Part shown: positions 18,310-26,884 of the stretch, one piece after another | How positions within the stretch are numbered: the first letter of the stretch is position 1 | How the letters are laid out: each line of letters begins with the position of its first letter | Assembly: GCA_000565255.1 (NCBI GenBank) | Contig: ASRH01000007.1 | Span: 1-64,000, forward strand | DNA: 64,000 nucleotides | From: Candidatus Aramenus sulfurataquae | GTDB lineage: Archaea; Thermoproteota; Thermoprotei_A; Sulfolobales; Sulfolobaceae | Direction of reading: 5' to 3' | Translations under genes and position numbers: made by a program | The notes under the pieces: generated by a model | Told to the model about the DNA's origin: nothing | What the model saw: the letters and a program-made list of their open reading frames with translations, nothing else | The model's database searches: none

Positions 18310-19629
18310 ATGAAATACACTGAAACTGCTCCTAAGCTCTTCATGAACACCGGTACTAGGTTTCCTAGGAAGATAATATGGGCCATGGGTCTAGTGAAGC
18401 TAGCTTGCGCTAGGGTTAACGCTAACTTGGGCTACCTCGACAAGGAAATAGCAGAGGCAATAGAGAAAGCGTCACTGGAGCTAATGGAGGGCAAACATGA
18501 CGACAAGGTAATTCTGGACGTCTTCCAGACGGGATCTGGAACTGGGCTAAACATGAACGTCAACGAGGTAGTCGCAGAGAGGGCGTCAGAGCTCTCAGGA
18601 AAGAAGGTGCACCCCAACGACCACGTCAACATGGGGCAGTCTTCCAACGACACTGTGCCCACCGCCATTAGGATAGCGTCTGTGGCAAACGCCGTGGAGA
18701 AGGTAGTTCCAGCTTTGGAGAACATGCTTTACACCTTAAACAAGAAAGCAGAGGAGTACAAGGACGTGGTAAAGTCCGGGAGAACTCACTTAAGGGACGC
18801 ACTGCCAGTTACGCTTGGGCAGGAGCTGGGGGCCTACTACGATGCCTTTAAGCACGACCTAGAGCAGTTGAATAACGTTCTAGAGTACGTTAAGGAGTTG
18901 CCTATAGGTGGTAGCGCTGTTGGCACTGGGCTCAACGCCGACCCCCGCTTCCAGGAGCTTGTGGTACAGGAGGTTAACAAAGTCACTGGGCTGGGCTTCA
19001 AACCAGCGAATAAGTTTAGGGCCATGAGGTTCCTCACTGACATGCTCTTGCTCAGCGGAGTGCTGAGGAACGTGGCGGCGGAGCTCTATAGGGTCGGGCA
19101 GGACTTCAGGCTAATGTTCTCAGGGCCCTTCACTTCCATTGGGGAGATAGACCTTCCAACGCAGGAGGAGATAGCGGGAAGCAGTATAATGCCCGGAAAG
19201 ACTAACCCAGTAACAGTAGAGGCCACGCTCCTAGTTTCCGCGCAAGTCATGGGCCTAGATCACGCAAACCAAATTGCGTCAATGCTGGGGGAGTTCGAGC
19301 TCTCCATGGGGGTTCCGTTAATGGGATACAACGTAGTCACTCAAGAGAACTTAATAGCTGAGGCACTTAACAAGTTCGCCTCCCTAGTGGTAGATGGGAT
19401 GCAACCAAACGTTGAGAAGATGAAGAGGTACGCCGAGAGCAGTCCCTCCCTCATCACTGTGATCTCGCCATTAATAGGCTACGACAAGGCCTCTCAAATT
19501 GGCAAGATGCTCAACAAGGGCATGTCAATAAGGGAGGCGCTAAGGGAACTTGGGTTTAAGGACGAGGAAATAGATAGGATCTTGGACTTGCGCGAACTAG
19601 TAAAACCAGGGATTAGGGTGAAAAAATGA
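18310..19629 (+). CDS. fumC: fumarate hydratase class II
   Basis: A 439-residue member of the fumarase/aspartase superfamily. The superfamily signature [11 protein letters not shown] lies near residues 290-301, the helix motif [15 protein letters not shown] is present, and the active-site region [14 protein letters not shown] matches Sulfolobus fumarase rather than aspartase. It hydrates fumarate to malate in the citric acid cycle. Aspartate ammonia-lyase is the main alternative but less likely given close resemblance to the S. solfataricus enzyme. Confidence 0.9.
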   Translation: MKYTETAPKLFMNTGTRFPRKIIWAMGLVKLACARVNANLGYLDKEIAEAIEKASLELMEGKHDDKVILDVFQTGSGTGLNMNVNEVVAERASELSGKKVHPNDHVNMGQSSNDTVPTAIRIASVANAVEKVVPALENMLYTLNKKAEEYKDVVKSGRTHLRDALPVTLGQELGAYYDAFKHDLEQLNNVLEYVKELPIGGSAVGTGLNADPRFQELVVQEVNKVTGLGFKPANKFRAMRFLTDMLLLSGVLRNVAAELYRVGQDFRLMFSGPFTSIGEIDLPTQEEIAGSSIMPGKTNPVTVEATLLVSAQVMGLDHANQIASMLGEFELSMGVPLMGYNVVTQENLIAEALNKFASLVVDGMQPNVEKMKRYAESSPSLITVISPLIGYDKASQIGKMLNKGMSIREALRELGFKDEEIDRILDLRELVKPGIRVKK

Positions 19630-19734
19630 GCTGAAAGATAAAGGACTCCAACGAGAGGACGTATCTTGTTCCGTGGATGAGGTTGAGGACTCGGTTGAGG
19701 TTAAGAGGATCTGCAAGAAGACAACACAAAGCTT

Positions 19735-19944
19735 ATGGACGCCCACAGAATTGACGTACTAATAAAGGTCCTCAAGGAGAGGTCGATGAAGGCAGAACAG
19801 CTCTTCAGCAAGTACAGCTACGTCAGACAAGGGATAATGGAGCTGGCGTTGGAGGCAGTGAGGCAGGGAAACAGGATGGGAGTGGTCAACGTCAAGTTGG
19901 GAGAGGGTAGCCTAGAGGAAGAGTTCAAGAAGCTCACCTCTTAA
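19735..19944 (+). CDS. small helical hypothetical protein
   Basis: A 69-residue, largely helical, basic protein with its ATG at 19735. No motif was recognised. Its last 11 bases overlap the convergent MBL-fold gene. The 105 bases between it and fumC contain no clear promoter. Coding is supported by codon use and amphipathic periodicity only. Confidence 0.5.
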   Translation: MDAHRIDVLIKVLKERSMKAEQLFSKYSYVRQGIMELALEAVRQGNRMGVVNVKLGEGSLEEEFKKLTS

Positions 19945-20716
19945 ACACTACTCCCTTTTCAGTTACCTTTACCTCCTTGCTCACCTCTACCAATATCGAC
20001 TTTGCCACTATTTCGTTGAGGAACACGTTAGCAGGGGAGAGCTTGTTTCCCAGCTTTACTACTACCTCTTCTGCAGTAAGTTCTTGGCCCGTAATGGCGT
20101 CCTTTACCTTCTCCACCAGCTTCTTGTTGTACTCGACGTTAAACTTTAGGATCTCCTCCACCTTCCTCTTGTCAGTGTACACAGGGCCGTGGGAGAGGAA
20201 GACGTAGTCTACCCCCCTTATAAGCTCGGCGATCTTCTCTAGGCTCTCCTGAGCCTTCCAGAAGTCCACGTAAAATGGAAAGACGAAGGACTCCAACACC
20301 TTTTGTCCAAAGAAGGCGTCTCCAACGTATAGCACGTTATCTATTATGAACCCCGAGTGCCCGGGCGTGTGCCCTGGGAGAGGGATTACTTCGACCTCTG
20401 GGTCGCTAAAGTCGGCCTTAAGTTCCTCCTTGATCAAGTCGTAGGAGAACAACCCCGAGTCCTTGGAGCTGAAGCCGTAGGTCATGCATCTCCTCCCTAT
20501 CAAGTTGAACGTCCAGTAGTCCTCCCTCGGAATGAACTTCTTCTTAGCCTCCTTAAAGAGCCCAGCTATGTGGTCCATGTGGCCGTGGGTTGCAAGTTGC
20601 ACCTCTGCCTTTAAGTCAAGGGAGGCGTTTCTCCCCCCTTGATCTATCACTACCCTCCCGTCGTATATGAGCGTGTTTGGGCTACCAGGGATCACTTGTA
20701 TTTTTCCTATTATCAT
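19934..20716 (-). CDS. metallo-beta-lactamase-fold hydrolase
   Basis: A 260-residue protein with the zinc motif THGHMDH (H44, H46, D48, H49), the [10 protein letters not shown] histidine region, the VGDAFFG aspartate, and a final SHGP histidine. The arrangement fits glyoxalase-II-like MBL proteins, and it is a distant paralogue of the protein at 17515. Monocistronic, cytosolic. Substrate unknown. Confidence 0.85.
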   Translation of the reverse strand: MIIGKIQVIPGSPNTLIYDGRVVIDQGGRNASLDLKAEVQLATHGHMDHIAGLFKEAKKKFIPREDYWTFNLIGRRCMTYGFSSKDSGLFSYDLIKEELKADFSDPEVEVIPLPGHTPGHSGFIIDNVLYVGDAFFGQKVLESFVFPFYVDFWKAQESLEKIAELIRGVDYVFLSHGPVYTDKRKVEEILKFNVEYNKKLVEKVKDAITGQELTAEEVVVKLGNKLSPANVFLNEIVAKSILVEVSKEVKVTEKGVVFKR

Positions 20717-20805
20717 TTCTTACCATCTTTAGCTTAATTCACCTTGCGAACTTAAAAGGGGTTTTCAATAATTTTTATATATTAGGGTAACCCTAAATTC
20801 AAATC

Positions 20806-21048
20806 ATGGTAGGTACGCTGGCAGGTTACGTCTTAAGCGTTAAAGATTTGAGGCTACTAGAAAGGGCTAGCAAAGAGGAGAAGAGGGAAGTGAAGAGGAA
20901 GCTGAGGGAACTTGAGGCAATGGGGACAGTGCCGTTCCTTAAGGGAGTTAAGGGAGGGGTAGAGATAGTGGCAATATGTAGGGGGATGGAGCTGGAAGGT
21001 GTGCTTTGTCTAGATTCCTTAAGCCTCGTTGGGATAAGGAGGCCGTAA
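20806..21048 (+). CDS. hypothetical protein
   Basis: An 80-residue protein with a charged helix-rich first half and two short beta-strands after it. A TATA box (TTTTTATATA near 20774-20783) lies about 27 bases before the ATG, which supports expression. No family recognised. It lies directly upstream of a decayed PaREP1 gene. Confidence 0.6.
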   Translation: MVGTLAGYVLSVKDLRLLERASKEEKREVKRKLRELEAMGTVPFLKGVKGGVEIVAICRGMELEGVLCLDSLSLVGIRRP

Positions 21049-21070
21049 GACCTTACCTCTTCTGTAGGTC

Positions 21071-21423
21071 ATGGATAGCTTCTCACAGCCTCTGACGTCT
21101 TGTTGGCTGAGGCAGAAGACCTCCTCTCCAAGGGAGACGTGGTATAAGCCCTTGAGAAGTACAAGGACGCAGAAAAGGCAATAAAGCTCCTAAGTCTTTG
21201 AACTTGCAGGACGTATTGGAGAAGAGAGGACGCGAAAGTTTTCAACCCTTTTTCCGACCTTTTCCCTATCCGCTAACGCGATAGCTAGACAGTTAAGAAA
21301 CAACGAAGTCGTAAAGCATGGAGGGTTGCGTGGTACGTTTACGTGCTTGACTTTCACTAAATGAAACGCATGAGAGACTGGCCGAGCTGTCCTCAGTTAT
21401 TCGCGACATAAAGAAGTTCCGGA
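21071..21423 (+). pseudogene. PaREP1-family pseudogene
   Basis: Translated pieces match the PaREP1 family, small helical proteins common in crenarchaea. From 21088 a frame reads LLAEAEDLLSKGDVV, hits a TAA, and continues ALEKYKDAEKAIKLL. Further pieces LQDVLEK (near 21210), VVKAWRVAWYVYVLDFH (near 21310) and ERLAELSSVIRDIKKF (near 21370-21420) appear in shifted frames. At least one in-frame stop and two frameshifts separate them, so the gene is dead. It fills the 375-base gap before the DUF3834 gene. Confidence 0.8.
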
Positions 21424-22107
21424 CTAGTAAGAGAGCTTGTCCACCTCTGGGAGCACTCTCGAGTAAATCCTAACGCTCTTTTTTAGTTCCTCTCTATTCG
21501 TGGTGAGGCGATGGTTGTAAATGTGTATTATCCTCTCCATGGTCTCTAGGCTGTAGTACTTAGAGGCAGAGGAGATTATGGAGGCTGAGGCCTTTGGGTC
21601 CTCCTTAATTATCCTTATTCCTTCCTCGTATGCCCTAATCACGTTGTCCGCCACTTCCCTGGTGTAGATAACGCAGGATGGGGCTAAGGCTCCCAACTTC
21701 TCCATCTCCTTCTCGAAGCTCTCCCCAACCTTTACCTCAATGCCCACTAACGCCAACCCTCCCCTCTCGCTCTCCTCCACAGCCCTTTCTGGAGTAGTGT
21801 TCACAACCTCCTTCCCCGTGAGCAGGGCGTATAGCCTCGCGTTGTAGTCTGCTAGAGTTCCCTGCCTGATAGTGTAGATCTTCTTCGAGTCCTTGTTCCC
21901 AAGCAGGGAGTACATGTCCACGTACACGCCTGCCACAAGCTTGTAGTTTGCCCCCATCTTGGCCACGTTTGTTATGGAGTCTAGGACTACGTCGCCTATG
22001 CCTTGGTATTCGCAGGAGTTCCTTAGTTCGAAGTCCAGCTTTCCGTGGACCTTGGCCACGAGTAACGGAAAGGATACTGGACCGGCAAAGGGAGCGGTAA
22101 CTAGCAT
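21424..22107 (-). CDS. DUF3834-like protein with periplasmic-binding-type fold
   Basis: A 227-residue protein resembling the Sulfolobales DUF3834 family: an opening [19 protein letters not shown] stretch, alternating strands and helices as in type II solute-binding proteins, and no signal peptide, so it is cytosolic. Its role is unknown; related folds bind small ligands or catalyse steps of the futalosine pathway. It starts three bases after the DUF123 gene stop on the same strand, so the two are probably one unit. Confidence 0.65.
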   Translation of the reverse strand: MLVTAPFAGPVSFPLLVAKVHGKLDFELRNSCEYQGIGDVVLDSITNVAKMGANYKLVAGVYVDMYSLLGNKDSKKIYTIRQGTLADYNARLYALLTGKEVVNTTPERAVEESERGGLALVGIEVKVGESFEKEMEKLGALAPSCVIYTREVADNVIRAYEEGIRIIKEDPKASASIISSASKYYSLETMERIIHIYNHRLTTNREELKKSVRIYSRVLPEVDKLSY

Positions 22108-22110
22108 AGT

Positions 22111-22482
22111 CTACTTCTTCCCCAACGCGATAATATGCTTTAATGCCTGTCCAGACTCTACCCTAAACAAGTGGCTTTTGTTCGTCTTGTCGTCGCTTGA
22201 GCCAAAGCCCTCAATTGAGGGAAAGTTGGACAAATACGAGGCTATATTCCTCTCTTCAGCGTTTATCACTAGTACGCCCAAGGGCTCGCAGAGTTCCGAG
22301 AGGAAGTCCACGTGCCAATGTCTCTTCCCCTTTTCCCTGTTCAAGTGCCTCGACACCCTTTTTTCGCAGTAGTTACCACATGAACCCACATATGCGTAAT
22401 ACCCCTCCTCTAGATGGAACGTCTTTCCCTTGGTTACCACGTCTCCTCCTCTACAGCTAAAGAATACCAAGTAGCCCTTCAC
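22111..22482 (-). CDS. DUF123, GIY-YIG-type nuclease-like protein
   Basis: A 123-residue protein of the DUF123 family (PF01986-like): GYYAYVGSCG corresponds to the GIY-YIG core strand, followed by RVSRHLNREKGKRHWHVDFL with conserved Arg and His residues. In some archaea the domain is fused to endonuclease III. Nuclease activity is predicted but not shown. It is followed after three bases by the DUF3834-like gene. Confidence 0.8.
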   Translation of the reverse strand: MKGYLVFFSCRGGDVVTKGKTFHLEEGYYAYVGSCGNYCEKRVSRHLNREKGKRHWHVDFLSELCEPLGVLVINAEERNIASYLSNFPSIEGFGSSDDKTNKSHLFRVESGQALKHIIALGKK

Positions 22483-22571
22483 TTGTTAAGTATGAGGTAC
22501 TCAAAGAAGAAGTTTTTGGTAATAACCGTAAATAAATTACTTGAATAACATAGGAAAATTTTTTAGTATAG

Positions 22572-22579
22572 TTTTTATG
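22572..22579 (+). promoter_or_regulatory. TATA box of lipoyl-carrier/ligase operon 1
   Basis: TTTTTATG centred about 27 bases before the ATG at 22603, in an AT-rich gap of 120 bases with no other feature. Confidence 0.5.
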
Positions 22580-22602
22580 ATAAGTAAACTAAGTGGGTTT
22601 GA

Positions 22603-23046
22603 ATGGTAGTTGAGTCGAACTGTGAGATACCCGAGAACTTGTTCTACTACATAGAAGGTAAAAACACAGTTTGGGCAAAGCTTGAAGGTGATCTACTAAT
22701 AGTTGGGATAACTGACATCGCCCAGACCATGGCTGGCAAAGTCGTGAGGGTTAGGATAAAGAAGAAGGGCACAAAGGTCGAGAAAGGCAAGCCAATTGCG
22801 ACTATGGAGAGCGGTAAGTGGGCAGGTCCAGTTCCTGCACCAGTAAGCGGGGAAATAGTTGAGTCAAACGCTGAAGTCGAGAAGAACCCTATCCTGGTTA
22901 ACCAAGATCCGTACGGCAAGGGTTGGATAGTAAAGATGAAGCCAAACAACATGGAGGACGTGAAGCAGCTCTACAGCGGTAACGCGGCAGTCTCCAAGCT
23001 AAAGGAGCTCATCGCCAGCGAGAAACTCTCCTGCAAGAGGCTATGA
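22603..23046 (+). CDS. lipoyl-carrier protein (GcvH/LbpA-like)
   Basis: A 147-residue GcvH-fold protein. The lipoylated lysine is K72 in MESGKWAGPVPAP; the ESGKW context differs from the ESVKA of classic glycine-cleavage H proteins and resembles LbpA, the lipoate-binding protein of the sulfur-oxidising heterodisulfide-reductase-like (sHdr) system. A C-terminal extension after residue 125 carries a Cys near the end. It is followed after one base by a lipoate ligase gene. No hdr or gcvPT genes are in view, so the client pathway is not proven. Confidence 0.88.
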   Translation: MVVESNCEIPENLFYYIEGKNTVWAKLEGDLLIVGITDIAQTMAGKVVRVRIKKKGTKVEKGKPIATMESGKWAGPVPAPVSGEIVESNAEVEKNPILVNQDPYGKGWIVKMKPNNMEDVKQLYSGNAAVSKLKELIASEKLSCKRL

Positions 23047-23047
23047 A

Positions 23048-24142
23048 ATGAGCTGGCGCTTCGTTGAGCTCCCCCCTCAGGACGGCTACCACATGGTCAC
23101 GTCTTTTGTAGCGGTAGCTGACTACGTGAGCAAAGGGGGGAAAAACACACTACTCCTTTTTTCCGTAAAGGAACCGTTCGTTAACGTGGGTGTTCACCAA
23201 GAGGTATGGCTTGAGGTAGACCTTGACTTTACCAAGGCCCACAACATTCCAGTTGTGAGGAGAGACCTAGGAGGGGGAACTGTAGTAATTACCCAGGGGG
23301 AGCACGACTACTTTATCGTAATAAAGGCAAACGAGGCTCCTAGGGACCCAGTAAGGCTCTATTCAACTTACTTGACGCCAATAGTGAACGTGCTGAGGGA
23401 CTACGGGCTAAACGCGTCGCTGAGGGACCAAGACATAGTGGTTAACGGAAAGAAGATAAGCGGTAACGGCGCCATGAACTACGAAAACGCCGTCGTGATA
23501 GCCGGGAACATATTAATGGAGCTGGACGTGGACTTGATGAGCAAGTGCATTAAGGTACCCTCAGTGAAGTTCAGGGACAAGATGGCCAAGGACATGAGGG
23601 ACTGGCTCACTTCGTTAAAGGATGAGCTTGGTTACGTGCCTCCGAGAGAAGAGCTAAACAAGAAGATAAAGCAAGCGTTTGAGAGGGACCTCGGCATAAA
23701 GTTCGAGGACTCTCAGCTTACCCCAGAGGAAATAGAGACTTGGGAAAAGTTGGCAGAAGACAAGAGGAGAGAAGAGTGGGTGTACTACAAGGACAACCGC
23801 CACCCCGATCTGAGGACGGAAAGGTGCGTAAAGATATCCTCTGCCGTAGCGCTATGTCACCTCGACTATAAGGCCAGGAAACTCATAAGGCTTACAGTGA
23901 AGTTCGTAGAGGGGAAGCTAGAGGAGGTGTCAATCTCGGGAGACTTCTTCGTCATGTCGCCTAAGGGATTCGTCGAGTACCTAGAGGACTACTTGAGGGG
24001 GTCTAGGCCAGAGGAGATAAACGAAAGGATAGAAAAGGCGTTTGAGGAGAAGAAGCCAGTCATCTTCGGCTTCACGAAGGAGGACTTAAAGAACGCGTTC
24101 AATGAGGTCTTGAAAAAACCGGAAGTGCAAGAGGTTATATAG
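23048..24142 (+). CDS. lipoate-protein ligase, long form
   Basis: A 364-residue BPL/LplA/LipB-fold protein. The lipoyl-adenylate region RRDLGGGTVV lies at 71-80 and the catalytic lysine is K136 in NGKKISGNGA. About 140 residues after the catalytic domain form the accessory (LplB-like) domain, so catalytic and accessory parts are fused as in sLpl(AB)-type ligases. It directly follows a lipoyl-carrier gene and probably modifies that carrier. A paralogue lies at 61153. Confidence 0.88.
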   Translation: MSWRFVELPPQDGYHMVTSFVAVADYVSKGGKNTLLLFSVKEPFVNVGVHQEVWLEVDLDFTKAHNIPVVRRDLGGGTVVITQGEHDYFIVIKANEAPRDPVRLYSTYLTPIVNVLRDYGLNASLRDQDIVVNGKKISGNGAMNYENAVVIAGNILMELDVDLMSKCIKVPSVKFRDKMAKDMRDWLTSLKDELGYVPPREELNKKIKQAFERDLGIKFEDSQLTPEEIETWEKLAEDKRREEWVYYKDNRHPDLRTERCVKISSAVALCHLDYKARKLIRLTVKFVEGKLEEVSISGDFFVMSPKGFVEYLEDYLRGSRPEEINERIEKAFEEKKPVIFGFTKEDLKNAFNEVLKKPEVQEVI

Positions 24143-24854
24143 ACAGGACGGCTAGGATTTCCCTTTCACTGACGTCTCCCAGTAAGCTCCTGGCGTCTAC
24201 CACGGGAAGGTAACCTATGTTTTTCTCGGCCATCAAGAACCTAGCAGTTTCGATGGAGGAGTCTGGGGTCACCTTGTAGACGGAGACGGTCATAACGTCT
24301 TTGGCCTTTATCTTCCTTATGTCCCTTCCTGACGCAAGTGGTCTAGCTATGTCTCTTACCGAGATTACGCCCACCGGTAGGCTTTCCTCTATAACTACCG
24401 CGTGCCTCTTGTATTTCTCCTTCATAAACTGTACTATCTCGTCCAGCGTGGCGTCCTGCGACGATATTATTGGGTCAACGTTCATTATGTCGCCCACGTT
24501 ACCGTTTGCCTCAACGCGGCAGTGTCTTATCAAGTCCCTTTCAGTTATAATACCTTGAATTCTAACTCCGTCCCCCACCAGTAGTGATCCTACACCCTTC
24601 GCCGTGATTATCCTACAAGCTTCCTTTAAGTCAGCTTCTGGGGAAATGAAAAAGAGGTCCTTTGACGCCAGCTTCCCCACTTCTTGGTCTAGTTTGTCCC
24701 AATTGTACACAAGATCCCTAATCGTTACTATGCTGTCGTTGCCTACCACTAACCTCCTCACGTTGTTGAATATCATCTTCTGGATGGCGTCCTTCGCTTT
24801 TGTGTCAGGGGATACTGATAGAACGTTCGTAGACATTACGTCGATTACTCTCAT
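24135..24854 (-). CDS. four-CBS-domain protein
   Basis: About 239 residues from ATG 24854; a GTG at 24863 would extend it by three codons and overlap the stop of the upstream microprotein gene. Four CBS motifs occupy roughly residues 2-48, 60-115, 122-176 and 187-239. No other domain is present, so it likely senses adenine nucleotides and binds a partner. The 3' end overlaps the lipoate-ligase gene by eight bases on the opposite strand. It shares its promoter with the cysteine microprotein. Confidence 0.87.
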   Translation of the reverse strand: MRVIDVMSTNVLSVSPDTKAKDAIQKMIFNNVRRLVVGNDSIVTIRDLVYNWDKLDQEVGKLASKDLFFISPEADLKEACRIITAKGVGSLLVGDGVRIQGIITERDLIRHCRVEANGNVGDIMNVDPIISSQDATLDEIVQFMKEKYKRHAVVIEESLPVGVISVRDIARPLASGRDIRKIKAKDVMTVSVYKVTPDSSIETARFLMAEKNIGYLPVVDARSLLGDVSEREILAVLSI

Positions 24855-24859
24855 ATAGA

Positions 24860-24979
24860 TCACGGTTTAGTTATCACGACTTCCCTGCACCTAGCTAGGC
24901 ACTCTGAGATGTTCGTGAACCTCCACTGTGAGTTTGGCTTGAAACACTCGGCCACACATGGGTCTTGCACCATTGACAT
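24860..24979 (-). CDS. twin-CX3C microprotein, 39 residues
   Basis: A short ORF from ATG 24979 to a TGA at 24860 encodes 39 residues with four cysteines at 8, 12, 27 and 31, two CX3C pairs separated by 14 residues. Support for expression: a TTTAATAA-type box (minus strand, about 25003-25010) sits 27 bases before the ATG, and the stop overlaps an in-frame GTG of the downstream CBS gene (GTGA), indicating an operon. The cysteine spacing suits a helical hairpin holding a metal or disulfides. No homologue is recognised. Confidence 0.6.
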   Translation of the reverse strand: MSMVQDPCVAECFKPNSQWRFTNISECLARCREVVITKP

Positions 24980-25002
24980 AACATCACCACTTTTAGGTAG
25001 TG

Positions 25003-25010
25003 TTATTAAA
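25003..25010 (-). promoter_or_regulatory. TATA box of microprotein/CBS operon
   Basis: Read on the minus strand TTTAATAA, centred 27 bases before ATG 24979. It supports the microprotein being the first gene of the transcript. Confidence 0.5.
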
Positions 25011-25056
25011 GAAAAAAATCTTTATGTCGATTTTTATTTTATTAAGAGGTGTCACA

Positions 25057-25506
25057 GTGTTGAAAGAAAAGGTAGGAAACCTCGAGTTGGAGGTAAAGGC
25101 GGTAGTAGACGTAGACGGAAACGAGTACAAGGTCGTTGACGTGCCAAACGCCGACGAGTACAAGGGCTTTCCTCCCTCGTGGGAGTTCGTTAAGTCACAC
25201 ATGCTTAACTGGAGGCCCTACTTCAAGGGCAAGATGGTGGAGTTCAACGGCATGCTGATCCCAGCTGTGGGCAACTATTTGCTAAACTTGGACGAGGAGA
25301 TGTACGAGCTGGTAATGGCGGTGTACAACACGTTTAAGGTCAACAAGCCATCAATAGAGACCAACGTAAGCGTGGTGGTGACCGACCAAATAAACGAGCT
25401 GGAGAGGAAGATAGGGAGGAGGTTAAGCGAGGAGGAGAAAACTTCTCTCTACATAAGGTACGCTGTGGAGCTGGCAATTCTTAGGGACGTTGGACTGCTG
25501 AACTGA
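25057..25506 (+). CDS. hypothetical protein
   Basis: About 149 residues from GTG 25057 (TTG 25060 is equally possible); an upstream extension to 25000 would run through the TATA region (TTTTTATTTT at 25031-25040) and is rejected. The N-terminal third is beta-rich, and the C-terminal part contains two helices and a charged ERKIGRRLSEEEKTS segment. The stop is immediately followed by the OsmC gene, so they are one unit. Family not recognised. Confidence 0.65.
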   Translation: MLKEKVGNLELEVKAVVDVDGNEYKVVDVPNADEYKGFPPSWEFVKSHMLNWRPYFKGKMVEFNGMLIPAVGNYLLNLDEEMYELVMAVYNTFKVNKPSIETNVSVVVTDQINELERKIGRRLSEEEKTSLYIRYAVELAILRDVGLLN

Positions 25507-25926
25507 GTGATGGCCATGATGACGTTTACTGTTGAGGGAAAGCTAGAGGGCGACGTGGTAAAGGTTTGCGTGGCTGGTAGGGAGATGGAGATAGGGCTTT
25601 TCGGTTCAGACTATCCGACCCCCGAGGAGGTTCTCCTTGCCTCAGCCCTCTCCTGCATGTTGCTTACGGTAAGGTACGTGGCTAGGGAGAAGGGAGTGGA
25701 GATAGAAGAGCTGAGCGGTTACATTGAGGGCACAATGGACCCTAGGGGCTTCCAGGGAGAGCCTGGGGTTCCTCCAGGTTTACTTGAGGTGGCCTACGAC
25801 ATAAAGGTCAAGAGCAGGGACAAGAGGATAAAGGAGATAATAGACCTCTCGGAAAAAAGGTGTCCCTTAAAGGATACCCTGTCAAGGCCAGTCAAGATAA
25901 GGGTAAATTGGTCGTTGGAGAGTTAG
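25507..25926 (+). CDS. OsmC/Ohr-type peroxide-detoxifying protein
   Basis: A 139-residue OsmC-family protein. Its two redox cysteines are C50 in SALSCMLLT at the start of the long helix and C119 in EKRCPLKDTL, matching the family pattern. These proteins reduce organic hydroperoxides with a dithiol donor, often a lipoylated protein or thioredoxin, which is of interest because lipoyl carriers are encoded nearby. Several starts (GTG 25507, ATG 25510, 25516, 25519) are possible. Confidence 0.85.
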   Translation: MMAMMTFTVEGKLEGDVVKVCVAGREMEIGLFGSDYPTPEEVLLASALSCMLLTVRYVAREKGVEIEELSGYIEGTMDPRGFQGEPGVPPGLLEVAYDIKVKSRDKRIKEIIDLSEKRCPLKDTLSRPVKIRVNWSLES

Positions 25927-25928
25927 CC

Positions 25929-26317
25929 TCACTTTCTCAGTTGGATGAAAATGTAGGTAGCTACAATTATTAGGAGTACGTCCAAGACGAAGGCAGTGAG
26001 GGCAGGCCCCGTAGTGATGGGTAGCGGTCTGCCAACAAAAGGGGCTGGGAGCACCCTAGTGAGTCCCAAGAGGAGGTAGTTCGCCCACCAGTAAACAAGT
26101 TCAAGGGCGTAGACGAATTTGAACGCCAGCAGCTTGAAAGTTAGGATGAAGAGGACTCCAGCAACTATTGCCAAGACGGCGTCTACGAGGAAGAATGTTC
26201 TAAAGATTATAGGTACTAAGGGGCTAGTTGAGAGCTGGAGGTGGACGTAGGCCCACGCAAACGACAGTGCTCCGCCTATTATCCCTACATAAACTGATCC
26301 TTCTTAATGTTTGACAT
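25929..26317 (-). pseudogene. membrane protein gene with frameshift near its start
   Basis: The minus strand from 26295 down to 25929 encodes a four-helix membrane protein that parallels the intact gene at 53867-54253: both share a Trp-Ala-x-Val-His segment, the PA-x-FVG-(R/K)-x-LP motif and a final Leu-Asp-Val-(I/L)-Leu-Ile-Val helix. The body frame has no ATG, GTG or TTG before residue 41. An ATG at 26317 with a TATA-like TTTAAA about 24 bases upstream opens a different frame that ends at TAG 26285. One lost base near 26297 would join the two. It may be a real frameshift, recoding or a sequencing error. Confidence 0.65.
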
Positions 26318-26507
26318 GGCATATAGTAACTTTCTGAGTTTAAATTCTATCTCTAAAGTTTTATGAAAAGGTTAAGTATCATTGTCTACGGCATTGATGG
26401 CATACGGCCTTTACATTTCGTAATCCCTATACTCACCTAGGGGGACAATTGTCATCTCAAAATAAGTTAACTTTATAAAATAAATTATCAAAAAATAACT
26501 GATAGTT

Positions 26508-26843
26508 ATGTCTTCCTCCCACTCTGAGGAACTTATGAAACCTGGAGAAAGACAACTAGTTGAGATAAGGAGCTACTTGTTCAACCTCTTAGACGCGGTT
26601 AACTCCCTAGTGGAGTCCAACAGACAAGTAGTGAACAAGGTAGGAGCTAAGCTGCTGGTCTCCCTCGAGCTAGTGACCATGCAGAGGTACAACCTCGAGC
26701 TAGTAATGAGGGAGTACTGGGGACAGTTCAAGTCAGCCATAATGGATCTGGCGAACTCCCCGGAGCTCAAGGACAAGATGGACGACATTCTGAACATGGT
26801 TAACAAAATAGAGGAGCTGAGGAAGGAAGCAGGTTTTAGTTAG
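26508..26843 (+). CDS. small helical hypothetical protein
   Basis: A 111-residue, nearly all-helical protein with heptad-like spacing of Leu and Val, suggesting coiled coil or helical bundle. An AT-rich box (TTTATAAAAT near 26471-26480) lies about 32 bases before the ATG. The 190 bases upstream hold the promoter and the first codons of the divergent frameshifted gene. No family recognised. Confidence 0.6.
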   Translation: MSSSHSEELMKPGERQLVEIRSYLFNLLDAVNSLVESNRQVVNKVGAKLLVSLELVTMQRYNLELVMREYWGQFKSAIMDLANSPELKDKMDDILNMVNKIEELRKEAGFS

Positions 26844-26884
26844 CGTTATATTCTTTTTATCCATTTATTTTTGTCTGGGCTGAA

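Noticed and set aside
19630-19734. Possible short coding frame after fumC
   Set aside because: The frame has no start codon or promoter; judged non-coding.
24909-25139. Plus-strand 76-residue ORF
   Set aside because: It ends in a run of Arg/Gly codons opposite a better microprotein and overlaps the next gene in the wrong frame.
26363-26440. 25-codon plus-strand ORF after a TATA-like box
   Set aside because: Too short and without family support; the same TTTAAA better serves the divergent gene.
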